From positions 124,001 through 188,000 of the forward strand of contig JAVJRK010000012.1 in assembly GCA_040218445.1 (NCBI GenBank): a stretch of 64,000 nt of DNA, read 5' to 3'. Below are positions 16,456 through 25,885 of this stretch, in pieces (position 1 is the stretch's first letter; each line of letters begins with the position of its first letter). Position numbers and translations under genes: made by a program. Under the pieces are notes generated by a model. The model had not been told where the DNA came from, ran no database searches, and saw only the letters and a list, made by a program, of their open reading frames with translations. The DNA is from UBA1479 sp040218445. Its GTDB lineage: Bacteria; Pseudomonadota; Alphaproteobacteria; Rhodospirillales; Casp-alpha2.

Positions 16456-16794
16456 TTACAACACCTTGCCCTCGAACGGGTGCCAGGCGTCCTTGTGTTC
16501 GATCTCGACCACCCAGATGTCCGGATCGCGTTTGAGAGTACGCTGGATATAGTCGTCGGCTTCGGCCTCGGGCACGGTTTCGCCCTTGAAGGCGGCCAGC
16601 CAGCCGAGTTGGCCGTCGATGTCCGTGGCCTGGCTAAGCAGCTTACAGGTGCCGTCCAGGCGGTTCAGCTTAAGAATCAAGCTGCCGGCCTGGTCATCGC
16701 CCCGGCGCACCACCATGGCGGGCACGCCTTCGGCATTGCAGCGCCGCACATGGGCCATGATCCACACATCTGATGTCAGCCGGTCGTTGACCAT
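16456..16794 (-). CDS. DUF1491 family protein
   Basis: A 112-residue protein of the DUF1491 type that is widespread in alphaproteobacteria. Typical features are the N-terminal DVWIMAHVRRCNAEG segment with one Cys, the strand VVRRGDDQAGSLILKLN, and the C-terminal DPDIWVVEIEHKD. No catalytic site is known for the family. It is divergent from the MlaF-like ATPase gene across 65 bases. The start ATG 16794 fits the usual family N-terminus, and the length is normal. Confidence 0.82.
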   Translation of the reverse strand: MVNDRLTSDVWIMAHVRRCNAEGVPAMVVRRGDDQAGSLILKLNRLDGTCKLLSQATDIDGQLGWLAAFKGETVPEAEADDYIQRTLKRDPDIWVVEIEHKDAWHPFEGKVL

Positions 16795-16859
16795 TTTGCG
16801 TTTCCTGCCTCGATTACGGTTGATACTATCCGCCCCACGTTGGGAATGGGAGAGCGACC

Positions 16860-17639
16860 ATGGCCGGCCCGGCCATCAATCTGCAAAACGTCACCAAAAA
16901 CTTCGGCGCCAATCACGTGTTGCGCGGGGTCGGCCTGGACATTCCGGCCGGTGGTTCGGTCGTGGTGATCGGCCCATCCGGCACCGGCAAGACGGTTCTG
17001 CTGAAAACGCTGATCGGGGTCTATGCGCCCGACGGCGGCAGCCTGACCGTCGACGGCACGGAAGTTATCGGCCTGGACGGGGCAGCGCGCCGTGCCCTTT
17101 ACGGCCGGTTCGGCATGCTGTTTCAGAAATCGGGCCTGTTCGACAGCCTGCCCGTTTGGGAAAACGTCGCCTTTCGCCTGTTGCAGCAGGACGGCATGCG
17201 CCGCAGGCAAGCCCGCGACCGCGCAATCGAAAAACTGGGTCTGGTCGGCCTAGCGCCCGGCGAAGCGGACTTGTTCCCGTCGGAACTTTCCGGCGGTATG
17301 CAGAAGCGCGTGGGCATTGCCCGCGCCATGGCGGCCGACCCGGATGTATTGCTGCTGGACGAACCCACGGCGGGTCTGGACCCGATCATGTCCAACATCA
17401 TCAACGACCTGATTTTGGAAGTCATGGAAAAGACCGGGGCAACGGTGGTTTCCGTCAACTCCGACATGCGGGGGGCCGCCCGCACGGCCCAGACGGCGGC
17501 CATGGTCTATGATGGGCGCATCATCTGGACCGGCCCCACGGCCGATATGCAGGACAGCGGCAACGAATATGTCGATCAGTTCGTCAACAGCCGCGCCGAA
17601 GGCCCCATCCCCACCATCGTCGATCCGGCAGCGGCATAA
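16860..17639 (+). CDS. Orphan MlaF/Mce-type ABC transporter ATPase with altered H-loop
   Basis: A 259-residue ABC ATPase closest in style to MlaF, the ATPase of the phospholipid-moving Mla/Mce systems. Walker A GPSGTGKT is at residues 38-45, the Q-loop FQK at 88-90, the signature LSGGMQKRV from 143, Walker B VLLLDEP from 163 and the D-loop GLDP at 172-175. The H-loop, normally T-H-D-M after the strand VVS, reads V-N-S-D-M at about 199-203, so the switch histidine is absent. No MlaE-like permease, MlaD-like MCE protein or MlaC/MlaB gene is next to it. ATG 16860 follows GGGAGAGCGACC. It may serve a distant permease or be a regulatory, low-activity ATPase. Confidence 0.83.
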   Translation: MAGPAINLQNVTKNFGANHVLRGVGLDIPAGGSVVVIGPSGTGKTVLLKTLIGVYAPDGGSLTVDGTEVIGLDGAARRALYGRFGMLFQKSGLFDSLPVWENVAFRLLQQDGMRRRQARDRAIEKLGLVGLAPGEADLFPSELSGGMQKRVGIARAMAADPDVLLLDEPTAGLDPIMSNIINDLILEVMEKTGATVVSVNSDMRGAARTAQTAAMVYDGRIIWTGPTADMQDSGNEYVDQFVNSRAEGPIPTIVDPAAA

Positions 17640-17640
17640 T

Positions 17641-17840
17641 CAAGAAAAACCACAGAGACAGTGAGACGATGAGAGGTGTAAGGGCTGGCCTTCCACCCGT
17701 TCAGGGGCGACACCGTCCCTCAGGGGTTCCATCATTCCCACTTGTCTCCACCGGAGCAAAGCCCCGGCTTTGCGTAGACAGGCAAAACGGAACCCCAGCA
17801 ACCTTCTTCTCATTGCCTCTGTGTCTCAGTGGTTTTCTTC
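17641..17840. repeat. Short segment bracketed by inverted AAGAAAACCAC-GAGACA repeats
   Basis: Left end (about 17642-17661) reads AAGAAAAACCACAGAGACAG; the reverse complement of the right end (about 17821-17839) reads AAGAAAACCACTGAGACAC. The 14-base cores match at 12 positions. The 160 bases between them carry no gene. The right copy supplies the last codons and the stop of the DUF454 gene. AACCACAGAGACACAGAG-type sequences are known as dispersed intergenic repeats, so this may be a small non-autonomous element; no transposase or target duplication is visible. Confidence 0.5.
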
Positions 17841-18272
17841 CCTTATCGCCTCCGGCACGTGCGACGGTTTGGTCAGGATGAACCAGGCGCCATAGCCCAT
17901 GATCATAGCCGCAATCGCGATCAGATAGGGCGGCACCGGCGAAACGAAGATAATGTACAGAAGACTGGCCGACATGGCCGTGCAGGCAATGATCTTGGCC
18001 GAGACCGGAATGACCCGATGACGTTCCCACTTTTGCAGCGGCGGCCCGAACAGACGGTGATGATACAGCCAGTCGTGAAAGCGCTGACTTGACCGGGCGA
18101 AGCACCATAGCGCCAAAAGCATGAACGGGGTGGTCGGCAAAACCGGCAGGATCACGCCCAGCACACCCAGCCCGACAAACAGCCAGCCGAGAACGAACAA
18201 CACGCCTTTCTTGGTGGCCTCGGTCAACGGAGCCCCTTTTGGATAATCTTCATAGACGGCCCATTTTCCCAT
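17826..18272 (-). CDS. DUF454 (YbaN-type) inner membrane protein
   Basis: A 148-residue membrane protein of the DUF454/YbaN family. The family signature LGVLGVILPVLPTTPFMLLA is present at about residues 36-55, then CFARSSQRFHDWLYHHRLFG. Three to four hydrophobic segments are seen (about 24-55, 94-112 and 115-133). The biochemical function of the family is unknown. The last codons, EENH and stop, lie inside the inverted repeat at 17821-17839, so the natural C-terminus may have been replaced or extended by that element. Confidence 0.82.
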   Translation of the reverse strand: MGKWAVYEDYPKGAPLTEATKKGVLFVLGWLFVGLGVLGVILPVLPTTPFMLLALWCFARSSQRFHDWLYHHRLFGPPLQKWERHRVIPVSAKIIACTAMSASLLYIIFVSPVPPYLIAIAAMIMGYGAWFILTKPSHVPEAIREENH

Positions 18273-18388
18273 GAACCCGGCGCTCGGCGAATATTACCAA
18301 TGGGTTGGATGATTTGCCGCAGCAGTCATATTACTGTTTGATTATTCTGGGTGAACAAATAAATCCGACGAAGGAGCGGGAACCAAGG

Positions 18389-20656
<2,268 letters not shown>

Positions 20657-20740
20657 ACCCGCATATTCCTTGGCGTGGCGGTGTTTTTTTGGCAGAACAC
20701 CCAGCGGCACCCTTCCTCTTCATTCGGAGCACCTCCATTC

Positions 20741-22468
20741 ATGACCGAGACCACCCCCCCGGCGGCCCCTGACGGCCATTCCCCAGAAGGCCCGGACGGC
20801 GACGGCCCGCGTGACTTTATCCGCGACATCATCCGGGACGACCTGGCGGCGGGGCGCCATACGGCCGTGGTCACGCGTTTTCCGCCGGAACCCAACGGCT
20901 ATCTGCACATCGGTCATGCCAAATCGATCTGCCTGAACTTCGGCGTGGCCGGGGAATTCGGCGGAAAGTGCAATCTGCGCTTCGATGACACCAACCCGGC
21001 CAAGGAAGAACAGGAATTCATCGACGCCATCATGGAAGATGTGCGCTGGCTGGGTTTCGACTGGGCCGATAACTTGTTTCATGCCTCGGACTATTTCGAA
21101 CAACTCTACCAATGGGCGGCACATCTGATCGAAAACGGCCTGGCCTACGTGGATGAACTGAACGCCGATGAAATCCGCGAATACCGCGGCACCCTGACGG
21201 AGCCCGGCAAGCCCAGCCCCTGGCGTGACCGACCCGCAGCCGACAGCCTGGACCAGTTCCGCCGCATGCGGGCGGGTGAATTCGCCGACGGCGCCAAGGT
21301 CGTGCGCGCCAAGATCGACATGGGCCACGGCAACATGAACATGCGCGATCCGGTGATCTACCGCATCGTGCACAAACCTCATCCGCGCACGGGCGACGCC
21401 TGGTGCATTTATCCGACCTATGATTTCGCGCACGGCCAGTCGGACGCGCTGGAACACGTCACCCATTCGCTCTGCACCCTGGAATTCGAAGATCACCGCC
21501 CGCTGTACGACTGGCTGGTCGAAAACCTGCCCGTGCCGGCCCGGCCCCGGCAGTACGAATTCGCGCGCCTGAACCTGGCCTATACGGTGCTGTCCAAGCG
21601 GCGCCTGACGCAGCTTGTCACCGACGACCATGTATCGGGTTGGAGCGACCCCCGCATGCCGACCCTGTCCGGCCTGCGCCGGCGCGGCATCCCACCGGAA
21701 ACGATTCGTGATTTCATCGCCCGCCTGGGCATCACCAAACAGGACAGCCAGGTCGAGTTTTCCCTTCTGGAACATTGCGTGCGCGAGCATCTGAATAAAG
21801 CCGCCGAACGGCGCATGGCGGTCCTGCGGCCGCTGAAAGTGGTGATCGAGAATTTCCCCGAAGGCGAGGTCGACAACCTGGACGCCATCGACAACCCGGA
21901 AGACCCGGACGGGGGCAGCCATACGGTGCCTTTCACCCGCGAGATCTATATCGAACAGGACGACTTCATGGAGGACCCGCCCAAGAAGTTCTTCCGGCTG
22001 GGCCCGGGACGCGAGGTGCGCCTGCGCTATGCCTATTTCATCACCTGTACCGATGTGATCAAGGATGCGGACGGCAACATCACCGAATTGCGCGCGACCT
22101 ACGACCCGGAAACCCGGGGTGGCGACGCCCCCGACGGGCGCAAGGTCAAGGGCACCATGCATTGGGTTTCCGCCGACCACGCCGTGCAGGCCGAAGTACG
22201 CCTGTACGACCATCTGTTCCGCGAGGAAGCCCCCGGGGCCGGCGGCCGCGATTATCTGGAAGACCTGAACCCCAATTCCCTGGAAGTGATCGACAACGCC
22301 ATGCTGGAGCCGTCGTTGAAGGATTGGCCCCAAGGCAAGACCCTGCAGTTCGAACGTCTGGGCTATTTCTGCGCCGACCGGGACGGGACCGCCGACCGTC
22401 CCGTGTTCAACCGCACCATGACGCTGCGCGATACCTGGGCCAAGGTGAAGAAGCAGGGCGGCAATTAG
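20741..22468 (+). CDS. glnS: Glutaminyl-tRNA synthetase
   Basis: A 575-residue class I aminoacyl-tRNA synthetase. The ATP-binding HIGH motif appears as PNGYLHIGHAK near residue 55 and the KMSKS equivalent as VLSKRRL near residue 287. FDDTNP and the C-terminal anticodon-binding beta-barrels (SADHAVQAEVRLYDHLF) are those of GlnRS. The enzyme charges tRNA-Gln directly. Many alphaproteobacteria lack it and use a non-discriminating GluRS with GatCAB instead, so its presence is informative. ATG 20741 is chosen at the family N-terminus; an Asp/Gly/Pro-rich leader of about 30 residues precedes the catalytic core. The DsbA-family gene follows 21 bases later. Confidence 0.95.
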   Translation: MTETTPPAAPDGHSPEGPDGDGPRDFIRDIIRDDLAAGRHTAVVTRFPPEPNGYLHIGHAKSICLNFGVAGEFGGKCNLRFDDTNPAKEEQEFIDAIMEDVRWLGFDWADNLFHASDYFEQLYQWAAHLIENGLAYVDELNADEIREYRGTLTEPGKPSPWRDRPAADSLDQFRRMRAGEFADGAKVVRAKIDMGHGNMNMRDPVIYRIVHKPHPRTGDAWCIYPTYDFAHGQSDALEHVTHSLCTLEFEDHRPLYDWLVENLPVPARPRQYEFARLNLAYTVLSKRRLTQLVTDDHVSGWSDPRMPTLSGLRRRGIPPETIRDFIARLGITKQDSQVEFSLLEHCVREHLNKAAERRMAVLRPLKVVIENFPEGEVDNLDAIDNPEDPDGGSHTVPFTREIYIEQDDFMEDPPKKFFRLGPGREVRLRYAYFITCTDVIKDADGNITELRATYDPETRGGDAPDGRKVKGTMHWVSADHAVQAEVRLYDHLFREEAPGAGGRDYLEDLNPNSLEVIDNAMLEPSLKDWPQGKTLQFERLGYFCADRDGTADRPVFNRTMTLRDTWAKVKKQGGN

Positions 22469-22489
22469 GACAACCGGAAAGACAGCGAT

Positions 22490-23140
22490 ATGAAACGCAA
22501 AGCCTATTGGTATTTCGACTACATCTCACCTTATGCCTATCTGCAGTTTCATCAGATGGACCGCTTCCGCGAACATCTGGATATTTCGTTGGAACCCGTG
22601 CTGTTCGCGGGCCTGCTCAACGCCTGGGGCCAATTGGGCCCGGCGGAGATTCCGCAAAAGCGCCTGGCGACCTATAAATTCTGCACCTGGCAGGCCGGGC
22701 GTATGGGTCTGCCTTTCAAGACACCGCCGACCCATCCCTACAATCCCCTGCCGACCCTGCGCCTGACCCTGGCACGTGGGTCGCAAGCCGGCGACATCGA
22801 CAAAATCTTCGATGCCATCTGGGGCCGCGGCCTGGACATCGCCGACGCGGCCGTGTTCGAAGAGGTCAAATCGGGCCTGGGCCCGGAACCACAGGATATG
22901 CTCGACGCCCCCGCCGCCAAACAGGCCCTGCAGGACAGCACGGACGGTGCCGTCGCCAAGGGGGTCTACGGCGTGCCGACCTTCGCCGTCGATGATGGTA
23001 AAGGCGGCTGGCAGCTGTTCTGGGGATTCGATGCCGGGGACTGGATGCTCGACTGGATCGACAACCCGGACATGTTCGAACGGCCCGAAATGCAGGCCGC
23101 CGACGACTGCCAGGTCGGGGCCGTGCGCCGGCGCCCCTGA
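22490..23140 (+). CDS. 2-hydroxychromene-2-carboxylate isomerase / DsbA-family oxidoreductase
   Basis: A 216-residue thioredoxin-fold protein of the HCCA isomerase / GST-kappa / DsbA family. It begins KRKAYWYFDYISPYAYLQ; the active-site position carries Ser in YISPYAY rather than a CxxC, as in HCCA isomerases that use glutathione. The cis-proline loop is GVYGVPTFAVDD near residue 160. HCCA isomerases act in naphthalene-type ring degradation, but many homologues have unknown glutathione-dependent roles; no ring-cleavage genes are near. It follows glnS by 21 bases and is probably cotranscribed. Confidence 0.85.
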   Translation: MKRKAYWYFDYISPYAYLQFHQMDRFREHLDISLEPVLFAGLLNAWGQLGPAEIPQKRLATYKFCTWQAGRMGLPFKTPPTHPYNPLPTLRLTLARGSQAGDIDKIFDAIWGRGLDIADAAVFEEVKSGLGPEPQDMLDAPAAKQALQDSTDGAVAKGVYGVPTFAVDDGKGGWQLFWGFDAGDWMLDWIDNPDMFERPEMQAADDCQVGAVRRRP

Positions 23141-23161
23141 CCCTTCACAGATCAAGGGGCC

Positions 23162-24115
23162 TTATGCGGCGCCTTCCGCCGCCTCGGCCCGGGCACTTTC
23201 ACGCCACGCCGCCATCAGCAGGATCACCAGCGTGATCAGGGCAATGGAAACCTTCATCAGCACGACTTCCTCGGTCACGGACATGCCTTCAAGGCGGAAC
23301 AGACCGAACCCGACGAAGGTTGCCACAACCTCGAACACGCCCGCGCCGAACGCGCCGATGATGGTCCAGAACAGAGTGACCTTTTGCGCCACCCAGGCCA
23401 GCGCGATCAGCAACAAATACGGCACGAACAGCCAGAATTCCCAGCCTTCCGGCAGGCCGAAATAAAGACCGGCCCCAACGGCAATCAGCCCCCCGGCGAC
23501 CACCGGCACGCCCGTCAGGGTTTGCGGCATCGCCGCCTTGCTGCGCGTGCCCTCGGCCGGCACCAGAAAAGCCAGCAGAATCGGCAGCACCAAAACCAGC
23601 CCGAACAGATCCCCCGTGAACCACACCACGAAGGCCCGCATGAACGTGGCACTCTGCAGGATGTAGGTGATGGTGGCGGTGCCGATCAGGCCGCTGATGA
23701 CCGAAGCACAGGTCGATGCGATCAGGGCAAAGGGAATGAACCGATGCAGGTTGGAAAACTGCAGTTCCCCCCGCCATGAAGACCGAAATACCGCCGCCAC
23801 AACGACGCATTCAACCAGATTGGCAACACAGAACCCGGCCAGAACTGACGGAGGCAGACTGCCGCCGGGCACCCGCGCCGCCAGATAGGCAACGGCCACG
23901 GCAATAAGCGTCATGGGCCAGAACCGGCGCGGCATGAAGATGAGAACGGCCGCCGCAATGGCATTGGACGGCCAGAAAAACGCGATCTTTTCTGTCGGAT
24001 TGACAAAATTGATCGCCAAAATGACACCAAGATAATAAAGCAGCCCCGTGACCAATGCCGCCAATGCGGCATCCCGCAGATTATCGGCTGCCAGTAACTC
24101 GTTTATTTTAAACAT
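23162..24115 (-). CDS. Stand-alone MASE1 membrane sensor domain protein
   Basis: A 317-residue integral membrane protein with eight to nine hydrophobic segments. The pattern FFWPSNAIAAAVLIFMPRRF near residue 45 and WFTGDLFGLVLVLP near 165 are typical of MASE1, the membrane sensory domain usually fused to GGDEF, EAL or histidine kinase modules. Here the protein stops shortly after the last segment (WRESARAEAAEGAA) with no output domain. It may be an isolated sensor that works through a partner, or a decayed signalling protein. No diguanylate cyclase gene is next to it. Confidence 0.82.
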   Translation of the reverse strand: MFKINELLAADNLRDAALAALVTGLLYYLGVILAINFVNPTEKIAFFWPSNAIAAAVLIFMPRRFWPMTLIAVAVAYLAARVPGGSLPPSVLAGFCVANLVECVVVAAVFRSSWRGELQFSNLHRFIPFALIASTCASVISGLIGTATITYILQSATFMRAFVVWFTGDLFGLVLVLPILLAFLVPAEGTRSKAAMPQTLTGVPVVAGGLIAVGAGLYFGLPEGWEFWLFVPYLLLIALAWVAQKVTLFWTIIGAFGAGVFEVVATFVGFGLFRLEGMSVTEEVVLMKVSIALITLVILLMAAWRESARAEAAEGAA

Positions 24116-24280
24116 TTTTTTCTAATTTGCCCTCATCAATCAACGTCGCCCCCGTGGCACCGCCGTAAATTTCCCGGTAATTTTAAGCAATAATCATACC
24201 GTTCAAGGGTTTAGCTCTTTCCACGATATGGATTTCGCGTTAAGCCAGATGTACCGAGAATTCATAAGAAAGGAAACTCC
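24116..24280. promoter_or_regulatory. Divergent intergenic region between the MASE1 and CMD-fold genes
   Basis: A 165-base AT-richer gap that must hold both divergent promoters. AGAAAGGAAAC gives the ribosome site for the gene at 24281. I do not see a convincing palindrome or a clear -35/-10 pair. Confidence 0.4.
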
Positions 24281-24868
24281 ATGCGCCGCCTACCCGCCGT
24301 CACCCAGGACAAGATGACCCCCGAACAAACCGACCTGTTCGGCAAGATCACATCGGGCCCCCGCTCTGCCAACCGCTCTTTGGAAGATTTCCTTGACGGC
24401 GACGGTGGCCTGCGCGGCCCGTTCAATGCCCTGTTGTACGCCCCGTCCCTGGGGGATATCGCCCAACAGATGGGCGAGCATCTGCGTTTCAAGGGCAACC
24501 TGCCGGGCGACATTCGCGAGATCGCGATCATGACCGTGGGTCAGTTGTGGCAGGCCGATTATGAGTTTTGGGCCCACGCCAAGGCCGGCCGGCGCGAAGG
24601 CATCGACGACGACACCATCGAAACCCTGCGCAACGGTCAGGCCCCGGCTGACCCCAAGCACGCCGCCGTTCATGCCTTCGTCGTCGAATTGGTCAACAAC
24701 CGCAAGGTTTCGGACGTCGCCTACAAGGCCGCCAACGATATCCTGGGCGATGCCGGGGTGGTCGAACTCGTGCTGCTGGCGGGCTATTACTGCATGATTT
24801 CCGCCAATCTGAACGCCTTCCAATGCCCCATGCCCGAAGGCGTGGAACCCCCGTTCGGCACCGTCTGA
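24281..24868 (+). CDS. Carboxymuconolactone decarboxylase family protein lacking the CxxC site
   Basis: A 195-residue CMD-fold protein. The core helix segment GDIREIAIMTVGQLWQADYE (about residues 76-95) matches the family, but the usual C-x-x-C after the R-E-I-A helix is absent: it reads Q-A-D-Y-E-F-W-A-H. The residues H99 and later Y/E are those of the decarboxylase-type branch rather than the AhpD peroxidase branch. A hydrolytic or decarboxylating role on an aromatic-derived lactone is possible but unproven. ATG 24281 follows AGAAAGGAAAC. It is monocistronic; a REP-like repeat follows at 24904. Confidence 0.82.
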   Translation: MRRLPAVTQDKMTPEQTDLFGKITSGPRSANRSLEDFLDGDGGLRGPFNALLYAPSLGDIAQQMGEHLRFKGNLPGDIREIAIMTVGQLWQADYEFWAHAKAGRREGIDDDTIETLRNGQAPADPKHAAVHAFVVELVNNRKVSDVAYKAANDILGDAGVVELVLLAGYYCMISANLNAFQCPMPEGVEPPFGTV

Positions 24869-24903
24869 CCCTATCGCCCGGGGCCGGAATCGGTCATCAT
24901 CCC

Positions 24904-24964
24904 GTCATTCCCGCGGATGCGGGAATCCAGCCCTTTTCTGGACCCCCGCCTGCGCGGGGGTGAC
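24904..24964. repeat. REP-like double palindrome
   Basis: Two adjacent hairpins are seen: GTCATTCCCGC-GGAT-GCGGGAATCC and GGACCCCCGC-CTGC-GCGGGGGTGAC, flanked by CCAG and CTGG. The outer GTCA/TGAC ends make the whole unit an inverted pair. This is the widespread GTCATTCCCGC-type intergenic repeat of proteobacteria. It lies between the CMD-fold gene and the aminotransferase gene and may stabilise or terminate the transcript. Confidence 0.8.
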
Positions 24965-25005
24965 GCCAAAGAGTGAAGCAAGCCATCAGGATTCAGGAGC
25001 CTTTC

Positions 25006-25860
25006 ATGTCCCGCATCGTATACGTCAACGGCGACTACGTGGCCGAGGAAGATGCCAAGATTTCAGTTTTCGACCGTGGCTTTCTGTTCGCGGACGGGGT
25101 CTACGAGGTCTCGTCCGTGCTGGACGGCAAGCTGATCGACAACGCCGGTCATCTGGCGCGCCTGGAACGCTCCCTGACCGAGTTGAAGATGACCGCGCCC
25201 TGTTCCGGCGCCGAGATCACGGCCATCCAGAAAGAGCTGATCGCCCGCAATGATTTGTCGGAAGGCGTTGTCTATCTGCAGATCACGCGGGGGGCCGCCG
25301 ACCGGGACTTCAATTTCACGAACGACATGTCCCCGTCCCTGGTGATGTTCACCCAGGCCAAGAACATCCTGGCCAACCCGGCGGCGGACAAGGGCATTTC
25401 CGTCGTGACCCTGCCCGATATCCGCTGGCAGCGCCGCGACATCAAGACCGTGCAATTGCTCGCCCCTTCGCTTGCCAAGCAGGCGGCCAAGGACATGGGC
25501 GCCGACGATGCCTGGCTGGTCGAAGACGGGCACATTACCGAAGGGACGTCCAACAATGCCTTCATCGTCATGGAGGACGGCACCATCATCACGCGCGGAC
25601 TGTCCAATTCTATTCTGCACGGCATCACCCGTAAGGCCGTCCTTAAGGTTGCCGAAGAAGCCGGCCTGACCCTGGTGGAGCGCGCCTTCACCCCGGAAGA
25701 GGCCTATGACGCGGTCGAAGCCTTTTCAACCAGTGCATCCGCCTTCGTCATGCCGGTCATCAAGATCGACGATCATATCCTGGGCAACGGCGTGCCCGGC
25801 CCCGTGACCCAGAAACTGCGCGCCGCCTATATCGCGGAAGCCAAGGCCTCGGCGGACTAA
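25006..25860 (+). CDS. dat: D-amino-acid aminotransferase (class IV PLP)
   Basis: A 284-residue class IV aminotransferase. It starts with VNGDYVAEEDAKISVFDRGF, the FDRG motif of D-amino-acid/branched-chain transaminases. The PLP lysine is K147 in RDIKTVQLL, the D-alanine aminotransferase pattern, and the cofactor phosphate loops are in EGTSNNAF and SNSILHGITR. It interconverts D-amino acids and 2-keto acids in the cytoplasm and may supply D-Ala or D-Glu for the cell wall. ATG 25006 follows CAGGAGCC. It leads a three-gene run with the degenerate iron-ADH (25-base gap) and a hydrolase. Confidence 0.9.
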   Translation: MSRIVYVNGDYVAEEDAKISVFDRGFLFADGVYEVSSVLDGKLIDNAGHLARLERSLTELKMTAPCSGAEITAIQKELIARNDLSEGVVYLQITRGAADRDFNFTNDMSPSLVMFTQAKNILANPAADKGISVVTLPDIRWQRRDIKTVQLLAPSLAKQAAKDMGADDAWLVEDGHITEGTSNNAFIVMEDGTIITRGLSNSILHGITRKAVLKVAEEAGLTLVERAFTPEEAYDAVEAFSTSASAFVMPVIKIDDHILGNGVPGPVTQKLRAAYIAEAKASAD

Positions 25861-25885
25861 GACCTACCATGCCCCGGCCCCAACC

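Noticed and set aside
20685..20703. GGTGTT/AACACC hairpin with internal T-run before glnS
   Set aside because: The T-run lies in the loop rather than after the stem, so it does not qualify as a terminator or T-box-like leader.
20720..22333. 537-codon minus-strand open frame
   Set aside because: Antisense to glnS, whose HIGH and KMSKS-type motifs are unambiguous.
24904..24964. Palindromic repeats considered as a CRISPR array
   Set aside because: Only two adjacent hairpins with no spacer series; the sequence is the common GTCATTCCCGC-type intergenic repeat.
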